Positions 15,308-22,624 of a DNA stretch of 39,368 nt are shown piece by piece (the stretch's first letter is position 1; every line of letters starts with the position of its first letter). The stretch lies in the IMG/VR virus record IMGVR_UViG_3300044701_003704, positions 1 through 39,368 of that record; one strand, given 5' to 3'. The DNA comes from a virus. Both the position numbers and the translations under genes were made by a program. The notes under the pieces are model-generated. The model searched no databases. It was not told where the DNA came from and saw only the letters and a list, made by a program, of their open reading frames with translations.

Positions 15308-16908
15308 TCGTTGCGGCCGGAGCGCAGGGGTGTGGGAAGCGTCTGGCTGCTTAGGGCTTCGCCTTGGCCGGCGCTCTGAAAGGCGAGATCCGGGCCGGCG
15401 GCTGCGAGACGTTCGGCCGCTTGTTGCTCCTGCAGCATTTCTTGCGTGCGCGTCATCTCCTCGTCGAGGTCCATTGTTGCGGGCAGGATCTCGCCGTCTT
15501 GCAGGATCTTCAGGAGCGTCTCTTGGCTGATTGCGCCCTGCATGTACAGCTGCAGGTACGCCGTGATGTCGTTGCCGGTGACGAGGCGGTTGTCGTAGTC
15601 GCGGGGGATGAACACCTCGGGTGGGTCGATGCCCACGTACTGGGCCGCAAGCTCCAGCAGTTGGCTGATGGCGCGCTCCAAGTCTCCGGCGATCACCGCC
15701 ATGATCGAGTCGCTGTCGATGCGGTCTAGGCGGCGCGCCTCAGCAGCGGCATTCGTCAGGTTCTGGCTGCTTAGCGTGTTGATGCCGAGGCGGCTGATCT
15801 GGTCCTCCAGTGCCTGGAGGCACTTCAGCTGGGAGTCAAAGGCGTCGCTCGTGGGTTGGACGTACTCGGCGCCGCCATCTGGGGGGAGCAGTAGGGCGGT
15901 GTTGACGCTGATGCCGAGGGGGGTGTCGCTGTCAGGGTCGAAGCCGCGCAGAATCAAGACGGGGTTGCTGCCGACGTGGATGCTGTGGTGGAAGTCGCAG
16001 AAGCGCTGGGCGTAGGCGATGTTCAGCTGGGCCACCTCCAGCAGGGGTGGGGCGCTCAGAAGGTTGCCGAGACGGTTGCTGTAGACCGTCACCAGTGGGA
16101 TGCGGCTCAAGGTGGTGGAGCCCTGGTCGTACAACTCCCATTGCGTTGGGGGGATCTGTGTTGGGGAGCTGGGGAGGGGGATGGGGGCTACGCGGGGGGC
16201 GCTGCGCCATAGCTCGTAGCCGCCGGGGGTGAGGACGCGGATCTGGTCCACCAGCTCCTCGCCGTAGATGCCTTTGGCGACGACGACTTGCTCCCGGATG
16301 CGGACCTGTTCCAGGTCGCTGCTGGTGCTGTCGTTGCTCGTGCGCCACCCCAGGATCTGACGCGGGTGGATCGGGACGAGGTACGGCTTGGTGGCGAGGG
16401 CGCGCTCTTCGGCCAGGTTTCGAGGCGTCGTAGACGCCGAGAAGTCAACGACGGACGACGAGTGGCCGAACAGGATGGCGGTGATCAGCTGGCGGCGGGC
16501 GTATTCGTTCAGGGTGGTGCCGTCTCCGCACACGTCCTGGGCCCACTCAGTCCAGTAGTCGTCGCCGTCGAGTTGGATGCCTTTGCGGAGGATGACGCCA
16601 GCGGCTTGGCTGGCGAGGCGTTGGAGGAACGGGGGCAGGGTGGCGTGGAAGATTCGGCGGTTGTAGGCGTCGGTGTGTTCTGAGGGCTCCTGCGGGATGA
16701 GGGAGCGGCTGTTCTGGCGGAGGCCGCGGGTGCCCTGGAGACAGGTGTCGATCGGGGCCCAGTCCTGCGTCATCGCCACCACGGCGTTGCTGATCACGCT
16801 GGGGTCGTTGGGACTCGTGGAGGCGGCAGAGGCGGGGTAAGTCAGCAGCGGTGAAAAACTGGAGGCGGAGCTGGGGTAGCTGCTGTTGTCTGTCACCGCG
16901 CTGCGCAC
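15304..16908 (-). CDS. Portal protein (DUF4055 type)
   Basis: The 534-residue protein follows the large terminase and precedes the Mu F-like gene, the standard portal position. Recognisable pieces are NRRIFHATLPPFLQRLASQA, KPYLVPIHPRQILGWR, IPLVTVYSNR and HHSIHVGSNPVLILRG in the wing/stem region. A helical end with EARRLDRIDSDSIMAVIAGD and LQLYMQGAISQETLLKILQD follows. These match the DUF4055 family of phage portals. It forms the dodecameric DNA gate of the head. The C-terminal 60 residues are Gln/Ala-rich. Confidence 0.82.
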   Translation of the reverse strand: MRSAVTDNSSYPSSASSFSPLLTYPASAASTSPNDPSVISNAVVAMTQDWAPIDTCLQGTRGLRQNSRSLIPQEPSEHTDAYNRRIFHATLPPFLQRLASQAAGVILRKGIQLDGDDYWTEWAQDVCGDGTTLNEYARRQLITAILFGHSSSVVDFSASTTPRNLAEERALATKPYLVPIHPRQILGWRTSNDSTSSDLEQVRIREQVVVAKGIYGEELVDQIRVLTPGGYELWRSAPRVAPIPLPSSPTQIPPTQWELYDQGSTTLSRIPLVTVYSNRLGNLLSAPPLLEVAQLNIAYAQRFCDFHHSIHVGSNPVLILRGFDPDSDTPLGISVNTALLLPPDGGAEYVQPTSDAFDSQLKCLQALEDQISRLGINTLSSQNLTNAAAEARRLDRIDSDSIMAVIAGDLERAISQLLELAAQYVGIDPPEVFIPRDYDNRLVTGNDITAYLQLYMQGAISQETLLKILQDGEILPATMDLDEEMTRTQEMLQEQQAAERLAAAGPDLAFQSAGQGEALSSQTLPTPLRSGRNE

Positions 16909-16919
16909 TGAGGCTTCTA

Positions 16920-16930
16920 CCTAGGTTTCC
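16920..16930 (-). promoter_or_regulatory. GGNAACYTAGG element (copy GGAAACCTAGG)
   Basis: Minus-strand copy only 11 bp before the portal start. Upstream lie a palindrome GCACCTACTAGGTGC and a diverged copy of the CGTCGCC-GAA-GGCGACG stem-loop. Confidence 0.55.
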
Positions 16931-16952
16931 GTGGCCTTCGGCGACGAAGCAC

Positions 16953-18326
16953 CTAGTAGGTGCGGAAGCGCGAGCCGCCTGTAGCCCAACGCTTGAGAGG
17001 CGCGAGTGAGCAGACCGCGTAGCCGGCGGCGTCGACGGGGTGGCTGGGGTCGTCGAGACCGCTGCCGCCTTTTTCGGGTTTGCCGTCCTTGCCGTATGCC
17101 TGCTGCTCCAGCGACTTCTGTAGGTACTTGCATCTGGGGCCTACGAAGAGGCGGTCGCTCATCAGGAGCACGTTGACGGCGTTGACGCGGTCCTCGATCG
17201 CGGGATTGGCGCTTTGCTCCTTGAGCACGAAGCCGCCGCGGCGCAGGATGCTGAGGTCGCTCTCTTTGGCGTTGGTGGTGGTGCGCTGGCGGGAGGCGGC
17301 GTCGGGGATGACCACGATGTCTTGGCGCTCCAGCTGGGCCGGATAGGTGGAGCGCAGCTTTTCGACGATGGCGGGGGTGTCGCGGACGACGTGCTCCTCC
17401 ACGAAGTGGAAGGTGTCGCCGCGGCGCACCAGCACCTCGATCAGGCAGTTGCCCACGTTGAGGTCGATGCCGCAGTAGATCCGGTCGTCGTCTTCGACGA
17501 CGGCATCGGTCCAGTGGCGGTCGCGGTCAAAGTCGGGGTACACCGAGGTGTTGGCGAGGTTGGTGAAGGCTCCCTCGATGTAGCTGCGGATCAGCTGGGG
17601 TGGGAAGTTGGCGTACAGGGACTCCACGAACCCTGGGGGGAGGTGGGGGTTGTCCGTGGTTTTGGCTTGGATGAGGCGTTTGTCGTCGGCGGCGCCTTCG
17701 ACGAAGGTGCGGTACATCCACCGGTAGCCCTCTGGCGTGGAGGCCACAGCGAGCTGGGGCTTGGAACCCCCGCGCAAACGCGCCAGCACCATCTCCGAGG
17801 CTTTCTGGGCCACATCGGCGGGGGATGTATCTACCTCGTCTATACAGGCGAAGCTCAGGTTCTGGCCCCGGATGCGGTTCCACGTTTCGGTGGCGCGGCA
17901 GAGGATGGTGCAGGGGCCCTCAGGGAGGTACAGCGTGTACTCCGGCTGGGGGGAGACGCGGAAGTCGTGCTGGATCTGGTGCTGTTCCAGGAAGTCGTCG
18001 AAGCTCCGCATCCATACGTCGCGGATCATGATGTGGGTCGGCTCAAACACGGCTGCCACCGTGCCGGGGTTGTCCATTGCGAGGCACACGACCTTCGCGC
18101 AAAGGGCGTGGGTCTTGCCGGCGCCGAAGCCCGCGCAATAGCCGACGATCTTCACGTCGACTTCGTCGACAAACGCGCGTTGCGCCGGTAACAAGCCGTC
18201 CACGATCTGGGCCCGTAGTGCCTCGTAGCTCAGGTCGCAGCGGGTGGCGAGTTGGATTGGCGGCTCTAACAGCTTGCCGCCAGGTATCACGCCGAGAAGA
18301 GACACGGGGTAGGGGGCGGCGCACAA
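16953..18326 (-). CDS. terL: Terminase large subunit
   Basis: The 457-residue packaging motor has an ATPase with Walker A GFGAGKT (66-72), Walker B FACIDEVD (159-166) and a coupling motif LAVASTPEG (192-200). The RNase H-like nuclease has acidic residues at D288 (CGIDLNVG), D342 (VVIPDAAS) and D432 (HPVDAAGY). It cuts concatemers and pumps DNA into the procapsid. The longest start is TTG (18324-18326). An in-frame GTG nearby (residue 8) is an alternative. Unusually, the probable small subunit (21028-21573) is separated from it by an oppositely oriented cassette. Confidence 0.9.
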   Translation of the reverse strand: MCAAPYPVSLLGVIPGGKLLEPPIQLATRCDLSYEALRAQIVDGLLPAQRAFVDEVDVKIVGYCAGFGAGKTHALCAKVVCLAMDNPGTVAAVFEPTHIMIRDVWMRSFDDFLEQHQIQHDFRVSPQPEYTLYLPEGPCTILCRATETWNRIRGQNLSFACIDEVDTSPADVAQKASEMVLARLRGGSKPQLAVASTPEGYRWMYRTFVEGAADDKRLIQAKTTDNPHLPPGFVESLYANFPPQLIRSYIEGAFTNLANTSVYPDFDRDRHWTDAVVEDDDRIYCGIDLNVGNCLIEVLVRRGDTFHFVEEHVVRDTPAIVEKLRSTYPAQLERQDIVVIPDAASRQRTTTNAKESDLSILRRGGFVLKEQSANPAIEDRVNAVNVLLMSDRLFVGPRCKYLQKSLEQQAYGKDGKPEKGGSGLDDPSHPVDAAGYAVCSLAPLKRWATGGSRFRTY

Positions 18327-18782
18327 GCTAGAGCGAGTCTACCTAGCTAGGAGAGAGGGGGTAGGGGAGAGGGGGAGGGTGCGTGTTTAGGTAGGGAGTG
18401 GCGGCAGGTTTGATCTCGGAGTTGCGGGTATAAGCGATAATAACGATTCTCATTCCCGTGGGGGCAGGGGCGCACCCCCTGGGGTGAGGGGTGCCCCCAT
18501 GCGCTGCTGCGCAACGGATCTCGGCTCCGAAGCAGTCGAAGATCAGCACACTAATTACCCGATCGGATGCCGCCAGGTTGCTGCGGAAGTTGAGTAAATA
18601 TACTTATTGCTAGCCTAGCTAGCTAGGTTGGTTGCTGCTAGGATAGTGGGTGAGATCAGGGCCCAAGGGTCGCCCGGTTTCGGTCAGAGAGACAAGCGAG
18701 AGTGAGAATCATTATCACCCCTCGCCAGTCGCTCACCCCGACCCCTAGTCGCCCCCGGCTCCGGTCTCACCCCTAACAACAC
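18327..18782. promoter_or_regulatory. Divergent regulatory gap with Fur-box-like sites
   Basis: No gene is supported in this 456-bp gap between terL (minus) and the plus-strand cassette. GAGAGTGAGAATCATTATC at 18698-18716 matches the 19-bp Fur consensus at 16 positions, and its core TGAGAATCATTATCA differs at one base from the 7-1-7 palindrome. A weaker, oppositely oriented relative, GATAATAACGATTCTCATT, lies at 18436-18454 (12 of 19). Between them is an AT-rich stretch with TATACT near 18600 and tandem TAGC/CTAG repeats near 18610-18627. CCTAGCTAGG at 18342-18351 lies just before terL. Confidence 0.5.
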
Positions 18783-18809
18783 ATGCCGCGCCATAGGCGC
18801 GCTCCCCTG

Positions 18810-18968
18810 ATGACATCCAACGTTCGCGACCATCTCTTCCTGGCGCTCGCCTTTGCTGCGAATGCCGGGCTCCCGTTGCTGGTGACCCCAGCCGCTCCGG
18901 TCGGGGTTGCTCTGCTGCTAGTTGCAACACCTGCCGCCCTTGCCGTCCACACCATGGGGGCCAAATGA
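18810..18968 (+). CDS. Small hydrophobic protein, 52 aa
   Basis: From ATG at 18810 the product is MTSNVRDHLFLALAFAANAG followed by LPLLVTPAAPVGVALLLVAT and a short end. That is two hydrophobic stretches with a Pro break, so a two-pass membrane protein is likely. A longer form from 18783 adds nine basic residues. The stop overlaps the next start as ATGA. It is the first gene of the plus-strand cassette that follows the Fur-like site. The role is unknown; a holin-type role cannot be excluded. Confidence 0.55.
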   Translation: MTSNVRDHLFLALAFAANAGLPLLVTPAAPVGVALLLVATPAALAVHTMGAK

Positions 18969-19156
18969 GCCTTCCCTGCATTGCGGCATTTGCTGTCGCC
19001 GCGCTCCTGCTCCCCGTACTGATCTTGCTCTGGGCCACAGAGAGCAAGCAGCAACGGATCCGCCGGTGGCACCGCTCCGGCCTGTCCCAACGTGCCATTG
19101 CGCAACGGCTCAAGGTGAGCCGTTACGCCGTGAGCCGCGCGCTCGCAGGAGCCTGA
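18965..19156 (+). CDS. Membrane-anchored helix-turn-helix protein, 63 aa
   Basis: Residues about 4-24 form a hydrophobic membrane span (CIAAFAVAALLLPVLILLWA). Residues about 32-60 look like a resolvase-type helix-turn-helix: RIRRWHRSGLSQRAIAQRLK followed by VSRYAVSRAL. The combination suggests a tiny DNA-binding protein held at the membrane. Translation is coupled to the preceding gene by ATGA. No known family of this architecture comes to mind. Confidence 0.6.
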   Translation: MSLPCIAAFAVAALLLPVLILLWATESKQQRIRRWHRSGLSQRAIAQRLKVSRYAVSRALAGA

Positions 19157-19160
19157 CGCC

Positions 19161-19364
19161 ATGTCGAAACTATCGGACCGCCGGTGGCATCCTCCCGGCT
19201 CCTTTATCGGGTCCCATTGGCAAGTGCAGCTCTGGCACGTCAAAGGCCACTGGGTCACACATACAGAGCACGGCACAGAGTCTTCTGCGCTCGCAATGGC
19301 TGAGCGGCTCGGGGGCTGCACCACGTTTCAGGTGGTGCAGATAGGCGCCAATGGGGGCCGCTGA
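19161..19364 (+). CDS. Hypothetical protein, 67 aa
   Basis: The product MSKLSDRRWHPPGSFIGSHW continues with many Trp and His residues (LWHVKGHWVTHTEHGTESSA) and a helical LAMAERLGG segment. It may be a small mixed alpha/beta domain. It starts 4 bp after the previous stop and ends 2 bp before the next start, so it belongs to the cassette. No family is recognised. Confidence 0.55.
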   Translation: MSKLSDRRWHPPGSFIGSHWQVQLWHVKGHWVTHTEHGTESSALAMAERLGGCTTFQVVQIGANGGR

Positions 19365-19366
19365 TC

Positions 19367-19486
19367 ATGCGCCACACCATCGCCGCGGCGCTGCTAGTTG
19401 CTGCCGCCTCTACCGCATCACTGCCCATCGCCGTCCCCTGCCTTGTGGCCGGACTGGCGATTCTCACCATCAACCGGAGCCTGTGA
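19367..19486 (+). CDS. Tiny hydrophobic protein, 39 aa
   Basis: ATG at 19367 and TGA at 19484-19486 give MRHTIAAALLVAAASTASLP followed by IAVPCLVAGLAILTINRSL. Almost the whole chain is hydrophobic, with a Pro in the middle, so one or two membrane segments are expected. Gaps of 2 bp on either side fit the tight packing of the cassette, which supports its being a real gene. Function is unknown. Confidence 0.45.
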   Translation: MRHTIAAALLVAAASTASLPIAVPCLVAGLAILTINRSL

Positions 19487-19488
19487 CC

Positions 19489-20154
19489 ATGGCCGCAATT
19501 GCAGACAAGCGTTATTGGGATTGTCCCACCCTGGAAGCTGAAGAGCATCTCTCCCAGTCTCTGGGGGATCCGTTAACGCTTCCGGAAGCTCTCGCCGACA
19601 AGTTGGGCAGTGGCTGGGCTACAGAGCATGAGCCGGAGCTGTTGCGCTGGTTCTCTCGCCTAACCCACAAAACCTACGCTCAAGTCCATCGCGACAACAC
19701 ATACAACAGCGAAAACAGCTTCGACCACAACTTCGTGTTCTCCGTTTTTGCTCCGGAGGATGCCTCGGACTGGATCTGGTCCGATGACGTTTTCGTTGTG
19801 GTCGAAAACCACCTAGGGGGCGATGTGCGCGGAAACTATGGCAAAGCCATGGTGTACCGGGTCGACAGCATCGGAGAGTCCGGCTTTTTGGATTGGGTTG
19901 TGGGCTGGTGGGCTGAGCCTCTCGCTGGGGATGACAATCCCGACATCCTCGCGATGCGAGAGGATCCGGGGCTGCAGCGCTGGAATGATCGGTTCAGCAT
20001 CGGATACAGCTCATGGCCTACTGGCGAGGTTCAAGAGGCTCTCGCCAGTAAGGAGCCGGCATGGTCAGAACGCCATGGTTGCTATGTGGCACGGCTGCAG
20101 GATGTGGACTTCCCTGTGAAGCTGCACCCGACTGAACCCTATTACGGGGGCTGA
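19489..20154 (+). CDS. Hypothetical protein, 221 aa
   Basis: From ATG at 19489 the product is MAAIADKRYWDCPTLEAEEH and so on, acidic and rich in Trp and Tyr: NSFDHNFVFSVFAPEDASDW, DDVFVVVENHLGGDVRGNYG, WVVGWWAEPL. A single globular, soluble domain is likely. The ending is PVKLHPTEPYYGG. The start chosen lies 2 bp after the 39-aa gene and avoids a basic, low-quality N-terminal extension. No family is recognised. It is the largest gene of the cassette. Confidence 0.65.
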   Translation: MAAIADKRYWDCPTLEAEEHLSQSLGDPLTLPEALADKLGSGWATEHEPELLRWFSRLTHKTYAQVHRDNTYNSENSFDHNFVFSVFAPEDASDWIWSDDVFVVVENHLGGDVRGNYGKAMVYRVDSIGESGFLDWVVGWWAEPLAGDDNPDILAMREDPGLQRWNDRFSIGYSSWPTGEVQEALASKEPAWSERHGCYVARLQDVDFPVKLHPTEPYYGG

Positions 20155-20157
20155 GCC

Positions 20158-20607
20158 ATGGCTGAGCGTCCTAACGCTGTCGAGCTGGAGCGCCGCAATG
20201 AGGCCGCGGCGCTCCTATTAGCCAACGGCACTCCTAGGACTGCGGCTGTGACGGTCTTGGCTGAGCGTTATGGCGTCAACCGCCGCACGGCTCGCAGGTA
20301 TGTTGCAGCTGGTGCCCTGCTGTTGGCTGAAGAGGTCGGCACCACCGACCTCAATGCCATGCTCGCCGAGAGCATCGAGAGGCTACGGCGGCTCGCCTAT
20401 GCGGCTGAGACGGCTGGTAACCTCTCGGCCGCCGTTGGGGCTGAGAAGGCTGCAACTGGGGCCGTAGTGGCTCTGAGCCGCCTCGATGCTATGGCCATTG
20501 GCCATACGTTGGCTGTTGCGGAGTCTGCGGCTGGCTCCCCTGAAACATTCAGGGCCAGGAAGCGATTCAGGCGCACCATCCGAGACGAGCCGGACCTGCC
20601 ATTCTGA
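20158..20607 (+). CDS. Helix-turn-helix protein resembling a terminase small subunit, 149 aa
   Basis: Residues about 20-55 contain a helix-turn-helix: PRTAAVTVLAERYGVNRRTA followed by RRYVAAG. Then come LNAMLAESIERLRRLAYAAE and a TAGNLSAAVGAEKAATGAVVA segment. An N-terminal HTH followed by L-x-R-L-x-x-x-A-x-x-x-G-N-x-x-A-A-x-x-A-x-K-x-x-x-x-x-x-L is the plan of many phage small terminases and HTH accessory factors. The protein at 21028-21573 has the same plan, so the assignment between the two is open. It ends the cassette before a terminator. Confidence 0.55.
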   Translation: MAERPNAVELERRNEAAALLLANGTPRTAAVTVLAERYGVNRRTARRYVAAGALLLAEEVGTTDLNAMLAESIERLRRLAYAAETAGNLSAAVGAEKAATGAVVALSRLDAMAIGHTLAVAESAAGSPETFRARKRFRRTIRDEPDLPF

Positions 20608-20625
20608 GGCGGTAGGCGCCAACAC

Positions 20626-20657
20626 AGCCCCGAGGCTCTCAGCCTGGGGGCTTCTTT
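20626..20657 (+). terminator. Plus-strand terminator of the small-gene cassette
   Basis: AGCCCCGAGGCT (20626-20637), a 3-nt loop and AGCCTGGGGGCT (20641-20652) form a 12-bp stem with one mismatch, followed by TTCTTT. It stands 19 bp after the stop of the 149-aa gene. Confidence 0.8.
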
Positions 20658-20908
20658 ATGGGCTGTTGTTTGTGTCCGTTGTGTCCGATTTACGGGGGGC
20701 CCAGCCTGCGGCTGAGACTGCGCTCCAGCTGGGGCGGCTCGCTTTGCTCGCTAGCAGCGCTCCTAGCCTGCCCGCCAGTACGCCTCCCAGGCGGAGAGCC
20801 GAGGCCGCCGCCATGGCTCCGGCGCCGGTCCCGAGCGCAGCGAGGGGGCTGTGCCAGTATCTGGGCCCTAGTGCCAGGTCAGCCGCCAGCGCCGCCTACG
20901 ACGCCAGT

Positions 20909-21017
20909 GGCACTAGAGCCGTGGTGCCTTGAATGGCGTTTTGGCACTAGAGCCTTGAATGGCTTTGTAGCCTGAATGGCTTGAATGCGTTTTTCGGCCG
21001 AAGGCCGCTTGAATGCG
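20909..21017. repeat. Cluster of CTTGAATGGC direct repeats next to the small terminase gene
   Basis: Five copies of CTTGAATGSC start at 20928, 20954, 20971 (CCTGAATGGC), 20980 and 21008. A second repeat, GGCACTAGAGCC, occurs at 20909 and 20943. Two further CTTGAATGGC copies are at 21640 and 22066. The cluster lies in the gene-free stretch 20658-21027, directly downstream of the candidate small terminase gene. A CGGCC-GAA-GGCCG hairpin is at about 20996-21008. Iteron-like origin or packaging recognition site are the two main possibilities. The rest of this gap shows no supported gene. Confidence 0.6.
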
Positions 21018-21027
21018 ATTTTGGCGT

Positions 21028-21573
21028 TCAGTTCTGACGGCTCAACAGTTGCAGCAAGTCTGCTTGGAGGCGCATGGCACCGATAGCGTTACTGCCTTGA
21101 CGCATTTCTAGCGCTTGGTTTAGTACCGTCTCTAGGCTTTGTAGCATTTTTGCCGCCATCTCTTTGCGATCGTAGGTGTTGACGTCTACCACCATCTGGC
21201 GCCTAGCGTCTTGCATTCTTTGCTCTGCGGCTCTGGTTTTGAGCCCCCAGTGTTCCGCACAAAGCGCACGAATCTGATTAGGACGCTTACCTTGAGTGAG
21301 CCATTCTTGCACTTGGTGTATTTGCTCGACAATTTCTATGGCGCGATAGCCCTGACGCTTCTTTTCGTCTTGCGTGCCTACCTCAGCAGGTACGTTGCCC
21401 TCGGCGGGGTCCTCGTCACCATCTGGGCCCCCAGCATCACAGCCACAATCAGCGTCGGCGGCTGTTTCGTTGCCGAAGGCAACGCCGCAGGCAACGCCGC
21501 AGGCGGCTGCTGGTGCCTCTTGCGGCTCTTGTGCCTCATCCGCGTATGACTCAGGTGGCGGGAGTGACAACAC
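21028..21573 (-). CDS. Candidate terminase small subunit, 181 aa
   Basis: The frame starts with GTG (21571-21573). The first 70 residues are acidic, Ala/Gly/Cys-rich and probably disordered. Residues about 75-125 hold a DNA-binding-like helical region (IVEQIHQVQEWLTQGKRPNQ, LKTRAAEQRMQDARRQ). Residues about 135-178 hold AAKMLQSLETVLNQALEMRQ and AIGAMRLQADLLQLL. This HTH-plus-helical-oligomerisation layout fits small terminase subunits, which recognise packaging sites. It lies upstream of terL in the same direction, although a plus-strand cassette stands between them. A promoter and a GGCAACCTAGC element precede it. Confidence 0.55.
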   Translation of the reverse strand: MLSLPPPESYADEAQEPQEAPAAACGVACGVAFGNETAADADCGCDAGGPDGDEDPAEGNVPAEVGTQDEKKRQGYRAIEIVEQIHQVQEWLTQGKRPNQIRALCAEHWGLKTRAAEQRMQDARRQMVVDVNTYDRKEMAAKMLQSLETVLNQALEMRQGSNAIGAMRLQADLLQLLSRQN

Positions 21574-21596
21574 GTCTGACGTCGGCTGCGCTTACG

Positions 21597-21626
21597 GCTA
21601 GGTTGCCCCGTCGCCTTCGGCGACGA
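21597..21626 (-). promoter_or_regulatory. Stem-loop plus GGNAACYTAGG element before the small terminase candidate
   Basis: Minus-strand stem CGTCGCC-GAA-GGCGACG (21626-21610) is followed by GGCAACCTAGC (21607-21597), 23 bp before the GTG. The stem-loop is identical to the one at 12342-12358. Confidence 0.6.
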
Positions 21627-21711
21627 ATAGTGGGGGCGGCTTGAATGGCGAAAAGCCTTGAGCAGGGTTTTGTATTGGGTCCCTTAGGACACAATATCCC
21701 CATTTATAGCT

Positions 21712-21739
21712 ACTATAGCTATAGGAGCCGCCAGTGCAA
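21712..21739 (-). promoter_or_regulatory. Sigma-70-type promoter for the small terminase candidate
   Basis: On the minus strand TTGCAC (21739-21734), a 16-bp spacer and TATAGT (21717-21712) lie in an AT-rich island with repeated CTATAG. The start of the gene is about 140 bp downstream. The leader would contain the CGTCGCC stem-loop and the GGCAACCTAGC element. Confidence 0.45.
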
Positions 21740-21770
21740 GGGGTGCTGTTGCGAGCACAGCGAACAGGGG

Positions 21771-22250
21771 CTACTCCCAAGAGCCGTCAGGCATCTTGCT
21801 GTAGCAGTACTCGTCAGTGTCCACTACCTCCAGCATCTGAAGCATCAGGCTGGCAATCTTCTTATCCGCAAGCTGAGGCAGCAGCGTGGTGAACTTCCGT
21901 AGTGTGATGGCGTACTTGACTTCGGTAATCAAGAAGCTGGTGAGTGAGGTGCCGTCTGGGCTTGCTGTCGTCACAGTGAAAGTCCCTACAGGGTTCTGGC
22001 ACACCGGAAAGCTGATGGCGTAGGGATAGAAATCAGGGGGCAAAGCGCTGTAAGGCAGACCGTGGCTTGAATGGCCAAACAGGAAATCGACTGTCTGAGG
22101 TGCTTCAGCGTTGAAATCCTTAGCTTGGGGCTGGTTGCCGACGCCTGCGCAGTCAAAGTCAACGTGTGACTCCAGCACCTTCCACAAGGCAAAGCCCAGC
22201 AGCTTGTTGTCTTCGGTGAACTGGTCTAAAGGGTAGTTGGTGTCGGTCAT
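21771..22250 (-). CDS. Hypothetical protein, 159 aa
   Basis: From ATG at 22250 the product begins MTDTNYPLDQFTEDNKLLGF and contains ALWKVLESHVDFD and a Phe/Tyr/Pro-rich middle (LPYSALPPDFYPYAISFPVC). It then has LITEVKYAITLRKFTTLLPQ with LADKKIASLMLQMLEVVD. It is soluble and has no recognisable catalytic motif. A variant start further upstream (22322) would lack support. It precedes the small terminase candidate. Confidence 0.55.
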   Translation of the reverse strand: MTDTNYPLDQFTEDNKLLGFALWKVLESHVDFDCAGVGNQPQAKDFNAEAPQTVDFLFGHSSHGLPYSALPPDFYPYAISFPVCQNPVGTFTVTTASPDGTSLTSFLITEVKYAITLRKFTTLLPQLADKKIASLMLQMLEVVDTDEYCYSKMPDGSWE

Positions 22251-22366
22251 GGGCTGGGGTGCGGTGGGGTGCGGAGCTGGGCTCTTGTGATCAGTATGAC
22301 ATGCAACGCACCTAGGTAGCAAGCCCTTTACCTAACGCAATGAGCTGGGCTGATCGGCGCAGCCGA

Positions 22367-22624
22367 TCAGTAGAGCTGGCTCTGGAACTCCTCCATCTCC
22401 CATTTGCCGTTGGGCAGGTGCCAGAACACCGTCACATCCGTAATGGCGGGAGTGTGAATGCGCGGTGTGTGCTCCTCTAGGAGGGCGTCGATGCGGTGGT
22501 GCAGGGCCTCGCCGCCGTAGATGCCGGGGAATAGGAAGACACGGTCCGCTTGGCACTTGGGGCCCTCACACTGGGGCCAGTGCAGCACCACGGCGGTGGT
22601 GTCGTTGGGTAGCTCCTCCGACAT
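22367..22624 (-). CDS. Hypothetical protein, 85 aa
   Basis: From ATG at 22624 the product is MSEELPNDTTAVVLHWPQCE and so on, ending TDVTVFWHLPNGKWEMEEFQ. A C-x3-C pair (ECEGPKC-like) occurs near residue 20. The beta-strand pattern at the end (VTVFWHLPNGKWEMEEF) suggests a small sandwich. The longer start at 22663 is possible. No known family. It lies between the nuclease and the 159-aa gene. Confidence 0.5.
   Translation of the reverse strand: MSEELPNDTTAVVLHWPQCEGPKCQADRVFLFPGIYGGEALHHRIDALLEEHTPRIHTPAITDVTVFWHLPNGKWEMEEFQSQLY

Noticed and set aside
17214-18191. Long plus-strand open frame (325 codons) opposite terL
   Set aside because: It is rich in Val, Gly, Ala and His and lies fully inside the terminase gene, whose motifs are clear. 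It is a GC-driven shadow.
20640-20935. Overlapping plus-strand frames after the cassette terminator
   Set aside because: They lie past a strong terminator, are Ala/Arg/Pro-rich and have no ribosome binding site. The repeat cluster accounts better for the stretch.
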